This document shows positions 17,902-25,884 of a DNA stretch of 64,000 nucleotides, piece by piece. A program made the position numbers and the translations under genes. Each line of letters begins with the position of its first letter. The stretch's first letter is position 1. Below the pieces are notes generated by a model, which saw nothing but the letters and a program-made list of their open reading frames with translations, was not told the DNA's origin and ran no database searches. The stretch covers positions 26,976-90,975 of the forward strand of contig JAJECK010000062.1 of assembly GCA_022822085.1 (NCBI GenBank), in the 5' to 3' direction. Source of the stretch: Candidatus Poribacteria bacterium. Lineage in GTDB: Bacteria > Poribacteria > WGA-4E > WGA-3G.

Positions 17902-19794
17902 ATGCATCAGAATGGAACAAGCACATTACGGGACGTAGATCAATCTTCGACACTCCGCTTTTATGTTGGCACACTCCTCTTCGGTTCAATCCTCATTATT
18001 CTCACCTGTTATTGGATAATTTCTGCAGAAAATCGTGTAGTTTGGGAACTCACAGATTTCTCAATCTTTCCTACCGTTATTTTTACCTTCTTTTTTCTGG
18101 CTGCACTTGCCCCGTTCCTGAGACGATTATTTAAACGTGCTGCACCAACATCGCGTGAACTCGCGATGACCTACATTATGGTTTCTGTTGCTACAGCACT
18201 TGCAGGACACGATATTGTCCGCCAGTTAGTACCGATGATAGCCAATGCAGGTTGGTTTGCGACACCAGAAAATGAATGGGCAGACATCTTCTTTCGCTTT
18301 CTTCCATCGTGGTTGACAATTACTGATCGTAAGATATTGCAAGGTTATTTTGAAGGAGACGATTCGTTCTGGCAACCGCGTTACATGGAAGCTTGGCTAT
18401 TTCCTATTATTGCGTGGAGTGCATTGGTAATCGTTCTTCTCTTTATGATGTTGTGTATCAACATCATAATACGCAAACAGTGGATAGACCATGAGAAGTT
18501 AAGCTATCCTTTGACAACGTTACCCGCTGAATTGCTTGGTAATACATCAAACCTTTTTCGGAATAAACTTATATGGCTTGGATTTGGGATAGCATTTGGA
18601 CTTGAAATCATGGCTGGTCTAAATTATCTGTTTCCTGCAATCCCTTCGCTGAAAATAAAATATCGCCTCTTCTTTGAAGATCGACCATGGAATGCCATGG
18701 GACGGTTACCAGTCTATGTATATCCATTTGCGATAGGACTGGGTTACCTTATGCCTTTAGATTTAGCACTGTCTTTCTGGGGATTTTATCTGTTCTGGGG
18801 ATTGCAGCGCGTCTTTTTCAGTGCAACGGGTTGGACAACAGCGGCTGCTTTTCAAACGGAGCAACGGACGGGTGCATGGATTGGAATTGGTCTATTGGCA
18901 CTGGTAACCAGTAGGAGAGAGATATTAAAGGTGCTTGGTGGCGTATTCTCTTTCCGGTCAAAAGATGGTTTATATCAACTCGCTGTTTTTGGGTTGATAA
19001 TCGGATTAGCAATTGTCCTAATATTTTGGTATTTCGCGGGATTGTCTCCATGGGTAGCACTTGGATATTTCGGCATCTATTTGGTATTATGCATCGGTAT
19101 GACACGCATGCGTGCAGAACTCGGACCACCGACTCACGAACTACACGGTGTTCATCCTGACAGAATCATGTTACTTTTTTTAGGGAGTCGTCCGCTGGGT
19201 GCACAGAATTTGACAAACACAACATTACTATCGTGGCTTGCTTACGGTTATCGGTGCCACCCGATGCCACATCAGTTAGAGGCGTTTAAAATTGGGAGAC
19301 ACTTCCGTCTTCGTGAGAATAGGATAGTCATCGCGTTGATAGTAGCATCCATTGTAGGTGCAGTTATTTCTATAGTCGGACATGTCGCGCTCTATTACGA
19401 ATTTCGTTTTGCGCGGTGGGGAGTTGGCGAGTTTAACCGGCTACAAAACTGGATTACTGCACCGCGCGCACCAAACTTACCTGCTATCCAACACATGGGA
19501 TTTGGGTTCCTATTCACCGGTGTTTTGACTTTTCTCAAACGACAGTTTTTGTGGTGGCCGTTTTATCCTGTGGGATACGCTGTAGGTAACGGTTGGGCAA
19601 TTGGATGGATGTGGTTTTCCATCTTCTTAGGATGGTTATTCAAGAGGATACTATTTACTGGTGGTGGTGTCCGTGCTTACCGTAAAGCGTTACCCCTGTT
19701 TTTAGGACTTATTTTCGGTCAATTTCTTGCGGGAAGTCTTTGGAGTTTGTTAGGTGTGCTGCTAAACAAGAATATGTACACCCTCTTTCCATAA
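17902..19794 (+). CDS. Large polytopic membrane protein, DUF6785/DUF6784-like
   Basis: About 630 residues with roughly a dozen hydrophobic segments from LYVGTLLFGSILI-like residues near the start to the C-terminus. The conserved block TRMRAELGPPTHELHGVHPD lies near residue 410-430 and HPMPHQLEAFKIGR follows. This pattern belongs to an uncharacterised family common in Poribacteria and Planctomycetes; its transport or enzymatic role is unknown. The frame is open back to a TTG at 17794, but those codons run through a GC-rich GGGGCACAGAGCCCC repeat. ATG 17902 is therefore preferred, with a promoter-like TATGAT six bases before it. Its stop lies one base from the stop of the convergent STAS gene. 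Confidence 0.72.
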   Translation: MHQNGTSTLRDVDQSSTLRFYVGTLLFGSILIILTCYWIISAENRVVWELTDFSIFPTVIFTFFFLAALAPFLRRLFKRAAPTSRELAMTYIMVSVATALAGHDIVRQLVPMIANAGWFATPENEWADIFFRFLPSWLTITDRKILQGYFEGDDSFWQPRYMEAWLFPIIAWSALVIVLLFMMLCINIIIRKQWIDHEKLSYPLTTLPAELLGNTSNLFRNKLIWLGFGIAFGLEIMAGLNYLFPAIPSLKIKYRLFFEDRPWNAMGRLPVYVYPFAIGLGYLMPLDLALSFWGFYLFWGLQRVFFSATGWTTAAAFQTEQRTGAWIGIGLLALVTSRREILKVLGGVFSFRSKDGLYQLAVFGLIIGLAIVLIFWYFAGLSPWVALGYFGIYLVLCIGMTRMRAELGPPTHELHGVHPDRIMLLFLGSRPLGAQNLTNTTLLSWLAYGYRCHPMPHQLEAFKIGRHFRLRENRIVIALIVASIVGAVISIVGHVALYYEFRFARWGVGEFNRLQNWITAPRAPNLPAIQHMGFGFLFTGVLTFLKRQFLWWPFYPVGYAVGNGWAIGWMWFSIFLGWLFKRILFTGGGVRAYRKALPLFLGLIFGQFLAGSLWSLLGVLLNKNMYTLFP

Positions 19795-19795
19795 A

Positions 19796-20140
19796 TTAGA
19801 AATCTACCAATGCCTCTTCTTCAGAAGCATATACACCTATGCTCTGTGTCAAACCGATGGTATTAAATATAGTTCGTACCTGCATTGCTGGATGTGCAAT
19901 TCGCAACGCTTGTCCTTTATCCCGGGTTTTCCAAAGTAATTTTATGATTGTACCAAACCCACTACTGGTAATAAAACTTTGTCGATCAAAGTTAAGTAAT
20001 AACTTGGATGCATCCTGAACTCCGTTGTCTGCATACGCATCATTAATTGCTTCTTCAGATTCGTTTGTTAAGTAACCGGTAATGTCAAAAATAGCGACAT
20101 CGTCTTCGTGCCGAATAGAGATCTGTGGTTGTGCTCTCAC
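19796..20140 (-). CDS. STAS-domain protein (anti-sigma factor antagonist type)
   Basis: 114 residues forming a single STAS domain, as in SpoIIAA/RsbV. These bind a partner-switching kinase and are controlled by phosphorylation of a Ser in the loop after the second strand. Here the loop is NFDRQSFITSSGFGTI, with candidate Ser residues in ITSSG. GTG 20140 is chosen because GGAGGA lies 6 nt upstream and gives the usual STAS length. A longer frame to 20278 has a hydrophobic, AT-rich leader without a ribosome site. No matching anti-sigma factor is in the window. It lies downstream of the phosphoesterase gene on the same strand. Confidence 0.78.
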   Translation of the reverse strand: MRAQPQISIRHEDDVAIFDITGYLTNESEEAINDAYADNGVQDASKLLLNFDRQSFITSSGFGTIIKLLWKTRDKGQALRIAHPAMQVRTIFNTIGLTQSIGVYASEEEALVDF

Positions 20141-20274
20141 GTTGTCCTCCAAATTTTTATAATCCATAATAAATATAATTAATCCTATAAATCTTATGTT
20201 ATTGAGATGCTGCATTAAACCATATCTATCAATATGTTTACTCAAGAAGAACTGATATACGATCAGTTGAACTG

Positions 20275-21219
20275 TCAATCTTCAGTGAAAGTGCGTTGTA
20301 TAGGTTTATGTTCTTTTTGCTCACGCACTAAAACTCCGTTTTCAAGATGGAGCCATGTCTCAAATTGATGTTCACCTTCTGTTAATTCTATTACTCGTGC
20401 TCCGCGTGAAAATCCGTCTCTACCATAGGTGTTGTAGCCGGTAGCTCTCCCGTAGCAGAGTCGAATTCCGTGCAAATTTCCCCAGAAATCGTTGACATGT
20501 TCATGCCCGACGAAGGTGCCCATAACATCCCCAGCTTCGTGAAGGGCAGCAAATAAGCCAGTATTTATTTTAGGGGCACAAACATCTTCATATTTTACAC
20601 CGTAGCATGTGTGAAAATCCCATACTTCGTGGTATTCAGGAATTGGAATGTGGAAAAAAGCTAGTGCTGGCAGTTTATTTCCAACTAAGGCAGTATATCT
20701 TGCAGATTCGCTGAGATACCATTCTATCTGTTCGCGTCTGATCCAGTCGTAACCGCCTATGTCCGTAGGGGCATAACTCCCTGAATCTATGAAATATAGC
20801 AGTGCAGCGGGTTGAGATTTATCAAGACTTTGAACAGTTAGAACATAATTTCCGACACCCGGTACTTCTTCTGGACCCGGATCCACAATTGATAGTTCGC
20901 TTTCCTGCATGACTGCCATGAGTTCTTGTCGATTTGCTGTGCCTTCGTCATCATGATTTCCGAAAACTGCAGCCCAAGGTATACCACTTCTTTCGGTAAT
21001 CTCTATAACTTGCCGAAGAGACTTAACAGCATCATCACATCCGCCGCCAGATAAGATATCACCTGTCAACACAATTAAGTCTGGTGTTTCTACCTGAGCA
21101 ATACTTTCCATTAAAGCTGCAGATTTCTGGTCGGCAGGTTCACCGTTGTGCCAATGAATATCAGTGAACTGGACAATTTTAAAACGGCTATCCTGGCGGA
21201 ACCTTAATTCTTTTTTCAT
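20275..21219 (-). CDS. Calcineurin-like metallophosphoesterase
   Basis: 314 residues of the metal-dependent phosphoesterase superfamily (binuclear metal centre). The five motif blocks are visible: FTDIHWHN, LTGDILSGGG, FGNHDDEG, FFHIPIPE and VGHEHVND. The set resembles cytoplasmic or cell-surface nucleotidases/phosphodiesterases annotated as YkuE/Icc-like. No signal peptide is seen, so it is probably cytoplasmic. ATG 21219 has only a weak G-rich site upstream (GGGGGT). It is followed by the STAS gene after 134 bp. Confidence 0.85.
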   Translation of the reverse strand: MKKELRFRQDSRFKIVQFTDIHWHNGEPADQKSAALMESIAQVETPDLIVLTGDILSGGGCDDAVKSLRQVIEITERSGIPWAAVFGNHDDEGTANRQELMAVMQESELSIVDPGPEEVPGVGNYVLTVQSLDKSQPAALLYFIDSGSYAPTDIGGYDWIRREQIEWYLSESARYTALVGNKLPALAFFHIPIPEYHEVWDFHTCYGVKYEDVCAPKINTGLFAALHEAGDVMGTFVGHEHVNDFWGNLHGIRLCYGRATGYNTYGRDGFSRGARVIELTEGEHQFETWLHLENGVLVREQKEHKPIQRTFTED

Positions 21220-21241
21220 TCGTTAAAAATACCCCCGTATA

Positions 21242-21270
21242 ACTATAAACATTATTCCAAAATAATGCAA
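21242..21270 (-). promoter_or_regulatory. Promoter of the phosphoesterase gene
   Basis: On the minus strand TTGCAT (21265-21270) and TATAGT (21242-21247) have a 17-bp spacer. Start would be near 21235, giving a leader of roughly 15-20 nt before ATG 21219. Confidence 0.5.
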
Positions 21271-21768
21271 GCAAAATTAATTTGTATAAAGTATAAAAAA
21301 ATGGGAACTGGGTTTATTAATGTAACTCAAGTTGCTACCTACAAAATAGTGATAGACCTTTTTTATTCTTATAGAGAGGTTGTTCTCGTATAGGATAGTT
21401 AACATGTCTGATTAATTTAGAACTAAATGTACTATACGATATGTGAAACTATGTATCACAATTTTCCCAAAATTTATGGTAACAAATCCAGAAAATTAGG
21501 CGTTAAAATTTTCAAGACAATGATCTGCATGATTAATATTTGCAGCATTAATTTATATAGGTGGATCTACCAGATATTGAGATTTACGGGAAAATCCGGT
21601 ATTCTGAAAAAATAGATTTGGATAACACAATCAGCAAATTTTGTATGTATCTATAAATCTATTGAGTCAATATAGAAGTAGTATAACATACGTGCTTCTA
21701 CAGTCATATCCAACAAAGAACATCTTTAGAATTCAAATGCAGACATTTTATCAGGTTAGGTGATAATT
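21271..21768. other. AT-rich intergenic region
   Basis: About 500 bp with strong A/T bias. One 62-codon frame (21427-21615) has no ribosome site and Lys/Ile/Tyr-rich, family-less content, so it is not called. No repeat shared with other parts of the window was noticed. Confidence 0.4.
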
Positions 21769-22134
21769 ATGCAAAAAGCACTTCTCATAATTTGTGTCTA
21801 CTTCATTGTGTTCGTGTTTCTGGGAATTTTATGGTATTATCCGGTGATGCCGTTTCTTTATTATAACACATTTGCGGATGCTGAAATGAAACATCAGATG
21901 GAAGACGATTTGATTGAATACTATGGGATAGTAAACGAAACGCACCAACTTGCGAGGAAGGGAGCAGTTCTTTCATTTCGGCAAAAAGTTGTTTTATTCG
22001 TCACTCCTGGTGGTGAATTTGGCTTTTTGTTGTTTCCGGTTGTTGGTATTCTTTGGGGTTTATGGCGCGGTCTAACATTCCATTTCCGTAACAGGAAAGA
22101 GGTTCCTGTCTCACAAACTGCGCATACTGTATAA
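21769..22134 (+). CDS. Small two-helix membrane protein of unknown function
   Basis: 121 residues. Two clear membrane segments are seen: near residues 4-30 (LLIICVYFIVFVFLGILWYY) and near 80-98 (EFGFLLFPVVGILWGLWRGL). A charged segment of about 45 residues lies between them, and the tail is basic then polar. I do not recognise the family. ATG 21769 is preferred over an in-frame GTG at 21760 because TTAGGTGA sits about 8 nt before it. No operon partner is evident; a repeat-rich gap follows. Confidence 0.55.
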   Translation: MQKALLIICVYFIVFVFLGILWYYPVMPFLYYNTFADAEMKHQMEDDLIEYYGIVNETHQLARKGAVLSFRQKVVLFVTPGGEFGFLLFPVVGILWGLWRGLTFHFRNRKEVPVSQTAHTV

Positions 22135-22344
22135 TAGACATTAAGATAGCGTCTGGACGCATACGTGTTGCACATGTGGTTAGTGGCATCAAAAGGGACT
22201 GCATCGTGAAGGATAACTGCGCAACTGAAAAAGGTTTTAGTGATTTAGCCATGGAAACTTGTTGTGGTTTACACAACTTTAGATTAAACTTCAGTCCTTG
22301 GTGCTATAATACCACTATTGATTAAACCATTATAATGTCTAATA

Positions 22345-22492
22345 CAGTGTAAAAACCACAATTACCTGGACATTGGCGAGGTTAGGAAGAAATCAACGGT
22401 ATGAATGCCATTTAGGCATTCCCCGCCTCGCCAGCACGTGTGTGGGAGGATTGTTGTTCATTGAAATGTGAACATATTTTCGGATTTTACTA
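22345..22492 (-). mobile_element. TA-type MITE E2 carrying the 58-bp cassette
   Basis: The right end GGATTTTACTA finishes at 22492 and is followed by TA. The left end is degenerate (near 22345, GTGTAAAAACC). Read on the minus strand, the order is TAGTAAAATCCGAAAATATG, TTCACATTTCAAT, then the cassette (22375-22432), then ATGTCCAGGTAATT. Apart from the longer core this matches E3 at 31537. The left boundary is approximate. Confidence 0.7.
22375..22432 (+). repeat. 58-bp GGCGAGG palindromic cassette, copy B
   Basis: Same unit as 1923-1980, with ACGGTATGA in place of ACGGGACCA in the middle. Here it forms the core of a TA-flanked MITE. Confidence 0.85.
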
Positions 22493-22532
22493 TAATTTTA
22501 AACGGTTGCATTTTTTCTCTTAAATTGTGTAT

Positions 22533-23810
22533 TTACTCACTGAATTGTGACCGCAATGCCCACAGTCCTTGTCCCGGTTCACTGATGTAAAACAAACCAT
22601 CATTGTTGAACCCATCAACAAGTGTTTTTGGATTATATTGATTCAACACTTCGTCCAATGGCATCCAGTCATAACCTACCGATTCAATCTCACTTATTGA
22701 CAGATGTCCTGTTGCATAAACAACATTGAAACGTCCTTCAGTACTCCCGTGAATAAGATGTGCAGCTGCAGAAAGATTATCACGTAGTTCGGTATTCTCC
22801 TCAACTGCTTTGAGTGTTGTAGGGGTTCCACGATATCCATACTTCCGAATTAATCTGTCTATCTCGGCATCCTCACCGAATTCTTGGACTCCTGGCGCGA
22901 TAATAATCAATTCACCATCGTCAGCCATTGCCATCCGCGTTCTATAGATTGCTTTGTTACCAAGCCATGTGCTTCTAAACTCCCTTGGATCCAAGTAGAC
23001 AACCACTTTATGTAATGGCTCCTCCAAAAATGTCATATTAACATTTCGGCTCAATTCCGCTGCAGTTTCAAATGTTCGTGCATCATCACCGATGTAAAGT
23101 CCACGCATTATCCGTTCACCATCCACATCTACATCCATCACACTCATAATATAAACAATTCCCAGTTGTTTAAGATAATGTGTATGTGCATAATTTAGCA
23201 CTGTTCTAACTGAGGTATCTGTGCGCCCCATCAATCCTTCCATCCCATCAACAGCACCGAGGAAATGCGTTTTATTTATCATTTCTACACCACCTGTGCC
23301 GACAAGGACATTCTTGAATCCATTTGCTATACCAATTACTTCATGTGGAATCACCTGTCCAACTGAAATGATAAGTTCGTAGTCTCCTTCTACAATACGA
23401 CGGTTGATGGCTACTGGGATACTATAGTTAAGTTTGCCACCCGATACTTCTCGGATAAACTCAGAAGGAACTTCACCGAAGTTATACAGTCCTGATCGCC
23501 AATGATGTTCATGATATTCTGCCTTTGGAAGATCCCCATACATCTCAGAGATTTGGTCACTTGTCATTGGTGCATGCGTGCCGATAGCTGGAAGTATATC
23601 AAAAACTTGTCCTTTTCCTGCATCCCAAATCTCATAGAGTATACGAGTCAGTTCTCCTGCGTTTGAATGCAAACGTGTAATATCTGGTGGAATTACTAAA
23701 ATCTTCTTGGGTGTACCCCCCAATTTTAGCAGTGCCTCTTGTAGTAATGCACGTTTTTCTTCTGTTGTAATGATGGTGTCTTTTCCACCGTGGGCGATAT
23801 AAGTTGACAT
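22533..23810 (-). CDS. LarA-like (DUF2088) lactate racemase family protein
   Basis: 425 residues. The N-terminal domain has VIPPDITRLHSNAGELTRIL, the conserved D-x-TR block of the nickel-pincer lactate racemase family, and ISVGQVIPHEVIGIANGFKN further on. The family uses a nickel-pincer nucleotide to racemise or epimerise 2-hydroxy acids. No larB, larC or larE maturation genes are in the window, so the cofactor would have to come from elsewhere or the protein may have another activity. ATG 23810 has no clear ribosome site. Its true substrate is not predictable; many relatives act on sugar acids rather than lactate. Confidence 0.78.
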   Translation of the reverse strand: MSTYIAHGGKDTIITTEEKRALLQEALLKLGGTPKKILVIPPDITRLHSNAGELTRILYEIWDAGKGQVFDILPAIGTHAPMTSDQISEMYGDLPKAEYHEHHWRSGLYNFGEVPSEFIREVSGGKLNYSIPVAINRRIVEGDYELIISVGQVIPHEVIGIANGFKNVLVGTGGVEMINKTHFLGAVDGMEGLMGRTDTSVRTVLNYAHTHYLKQLGIVYIMSVMDVDVDGERIMRGLYIGDDARTFETAAELSRNVNMTFLEEPLHKVVVYLDPREFRSTWLGNKAIYRTRMAMADDGELIIIAPGVQEFGEDAEIDRLIRKYGYRGTPTTLKAVEENTELRDNLSAAAHLIHGSTEGRFNVVYATGHLSISEIESVGYDWMPLDEVLNQYNPKTLVDGFNNDGLFYISEPGQGLWALRSQFSE

Positions 23811-23874
23811 AGTGTTTGTATCTATATTTGAAAGAGGGCGAGAACATAATTGCCTCGCCCGCTAATATTTGAAG

Positions 23875-24615
23875 TTAATATGCAGCTTTTATACTGCCCC
23901 AAGTTGTGCTTAACTTATCTTGTGGTTGCACAGGTAAAACCAGATCATCAACGGAAACACCGATAAAGAGATTGTCAATATAGATAAGACCGTAGTTGCC
24001 AAACTTGCCAGTTTTATAATCACCGTCTTTTGCTTCGGTAGCTACAGCGACATCTTGAAAAGGTGTTTTATCATCACGTTCTTTGAGCTTAAAAGTGAAT
24101 GAATCACCTGTCAATGTGAGTCGCGCACGATACCAAACCATCGGTTTGTTATCCACCATCCCGTTTCCTATAAGTGTCCAACCACCATGCTGTTTCCAAA
24201 ATTGATACGGTTTATTACCTTGCCGTCGATCGCTCAGATAGAACTTATTACCATCTTGAAAACGAAACACAACACCCATATAGAAGTCATCGGGGAACAT
24301 CATATCCCATTCAGCAACATAATCATCCCAATTCGCATCACCGCAGACATAGATGGATCCACCTGGCCCATCATGTCGTGATGCATCTGATGCTTTATTA
24401 GAGGTCTTCAGAACTTTATTCCCCGCATCTTTCGGGTCAGCAACAACTATTGCCTTCGTATTACCAGCAAACCCAATTTCCCATTTCTTCGGTTCTTGGT
24501 CAATGGCATCTTTCTCAAAGTCGTCATGGAACAACAAATCGGCCGATGTATTCATTGAATATAGCATGGTTAATGTAAACACAGCAATTAGTATACAAAA
24601 GATAGATAATCTCAT
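23875..24615 (-). CDS. Exported concanavalin-like (DUF1080/LamG-type) protein
   Basis: 246 residues with a signal peptide (MRLSIFCILIAVFTLTMLYS..ADA-like cleavage near residue 26). A beta-sandwich-like region follows: LLFHDDFEKDA, WDDYVAEWDMMFPDDFYMGV, FYLSDRR, WYRARLTLTGDSFTFKLKER and GLIYIDNLFIGVSVDD. This order fits the 3-keto-glycoside hydrolase/LamG-type jelly-roll proteins common in Planctomycetes and Poribacteria, usually sugar-binding or glycoside-cleaving. No catalytic residues can be assigned. ATG 24615 has AGGAGA 7 nt upstream. It is divergent from sbcD, sharing about 95 bp of control region. Confidence 0.65.
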   Translation of the reverse strand: MRLSIFCILIAVFTLTMLYSMNTSADLLFHDDFEKDAIDQEPKKWEIGFAGNTKAIVVADPKDAGNKVLKTSNKASDASRHDGPGGSIYVCGDANWDDYVAEWDMMFPDDFYMGVVFRFQDGNKFYLSDRRQGNKPYQFWKQHGGWTLIGNGMVDNKPMVWYRARLTLTGDSFTFKLKERDDKTPFQDVAVATEAKDGDYKTGKFGNYGLIYIDNLFIGVSVDDLVLPVQPQDKLSTTWGSIKAAY

Positions 24616-24648
24616 AACTTTCTCCTATTAACAGAGTTGAATTTGGAC

Positions 24649-24677
24649 TTGATATTATTTTCAAACTATTATATCAT
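24649..24677 (+). promoter_or_regulatory. sbcDC promoter
   Basis: TTGATA (24649-24654) and TATCAT (24672-24677) are 17 bp apart, each one mismatch from consensus. A minus-strand TATAAT (24668-24673) overlaps the -10, so the divergent exported-protein gene may compete for the same site. Confidence 0.5.
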
Positions 24678-24711
24678 AAAAAGAACAACATAACATTAAA
24701 AAGAGGTTTGC

Positions 24712-25884
24712 ATGCGCATTCTTCATACCGCAGATTGGCATATCGGCCAGCGACTCTATGAACGTCAACGACTTGATGAACATGAGCAGTTTCTAACATG
24801 GTTACTTCAAACAATTAAAGATTATAGTGTTGACCTACTCCTTGTATCTGGAGATATTTTTGACACTTCCCTTCCATCTGCAGAAGCAACTAACCTATAT
24901 TATCAATTTCTCTACAAACTATATAAGAGTACTCAGATATACACCGTAATAATTGCCGGTAACCACGATTCTGCACGTCATTTAGAAGCACCAAAAGAAT
25001 TTTTAAAAATGGGTAGGATTCATGTTGTAGGTCACGCAACTGATCCGGCAGAATGTGTTGTCCAGATTCCCCCTGATAATCCCCAGATTGCTATTGCAGC
25101 TGTGCCATATCTGTCAGAAAATGAACTTCCGCATGTATCTTTTGAATCTGAAATAGAAAAGAGTGAACGTTACCGTCAGAGACTCAAAGCATTCTATGCT
25201 GAGTGTGTATCACACATGCCTACAAATCTACCGAAAATATTGATGGGACATCTTTTTGTTCACAACGGACGAGAGATGAAGTCTGAACGGAATATTCAGA
25301 TTGGTGGTGCGTCTGCGATACATGCGAGTGATTTTCCTGATAATGTAAATTATGTAGCTCTTGGACATCTCCATAGACCACAAACATTCAACGTAACCGA
25401 TTACCCCATTCGCTATTCGGGTTCTCCCATCCCGATGCGGTTCAATGAAGCTGAATATAGCAAAAAAGTGTTTCTGCTTGAAATTTCAGAAAATGGTGAC
25501 ACAGTAAGTGATGAAGAAATTGAAATTCCAGTTTTCAAGGAGTTATGCACTGTCAGTGGCGATGAAAATTCCATTATATTACAAGCGAATGCAGGGGAGT
25601 GGGATGGCAAGTTCATTCAGGTGAAGGTTGAATTAGAAGCCATTGTATCTGGCATTAACGACACGATAAGACAGGCTTTTGCGGATCGTGGAGGCGATGT
25701 GCTGAGTGTCGAAATTGAGCTGCCTTCAATCGGCGAAGATCGACCCCAATTTGAAGTCGATGAGATGAAACGTCCAGAAGATATTTTCAATCAATATCAC
25801 AAAATCAACTTTGGTGATGTTCCTGATGAATCAATGCAACAAACATTTAAACAGTTAGTTCAGATGGTTGAGGATTTTCAATGA
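24712..25884 (+). CDS. sbcD: DNA double-strand exonuclease subunit SbcD (Mre11-like)
   Basis: 390 residues. Metallophosphoesterase motifs at the N-terminus are HTADWHIGQ, VSGDIFDTS, AGNHDSARH, LMGHLFVHNG and ALGHLHRPQ, exactly as in SbcD/Mre11. With SbcC it forms the nuclease that opens hairpins and cruciforms and trims blocked DNA ends. ATG 24712 is preceded by AGAGG. The stop overlaps the start of sbcC (ATGA), so the two subunits are translationally coupled. Length is normal. The activity is relevant here because the chromosome carries many long palindromes. Confidence 0.95.
   Translation: MRILHTADWHIGQRLYERQRLDEHEQFLTWLLQTIKDYSVDLLLVSGDIFDTSLPSAEATNLYYQFLYKLYKSTQIYTVIIAGNHDSARHLEAPKEFLKMGRIHVVGHATDPAECVVQIPPDNPQIAIAAVPYLSENELPHVSFESEIEKSERYRQRLKAFYAECVSHMPTNLPKILMGHLFVHNGREMKSERNIQIGGASAIHASDFPDNVNYVALGHLHRPQTFNVTDYPIRYSGSPIPMRFNEAEYSKKVFLLEISENGDTVSDEEIEIPVFKELCTVSGDENSIILQANAGEWDGKFIQVKVELEAIVSGINDTIRQAFADRGGDVLSVEIELPSIGEDRPQFEVDEMKRPEDIFNQYHKINFGDVPDESMQQTFKQLVQMVEDFQ

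Noticed and set aside
21427..21615. 62-codon plus frame in the AT-rich gap
   Set aside because: Composition expected of random AT-rich DNA; no ribosome site.
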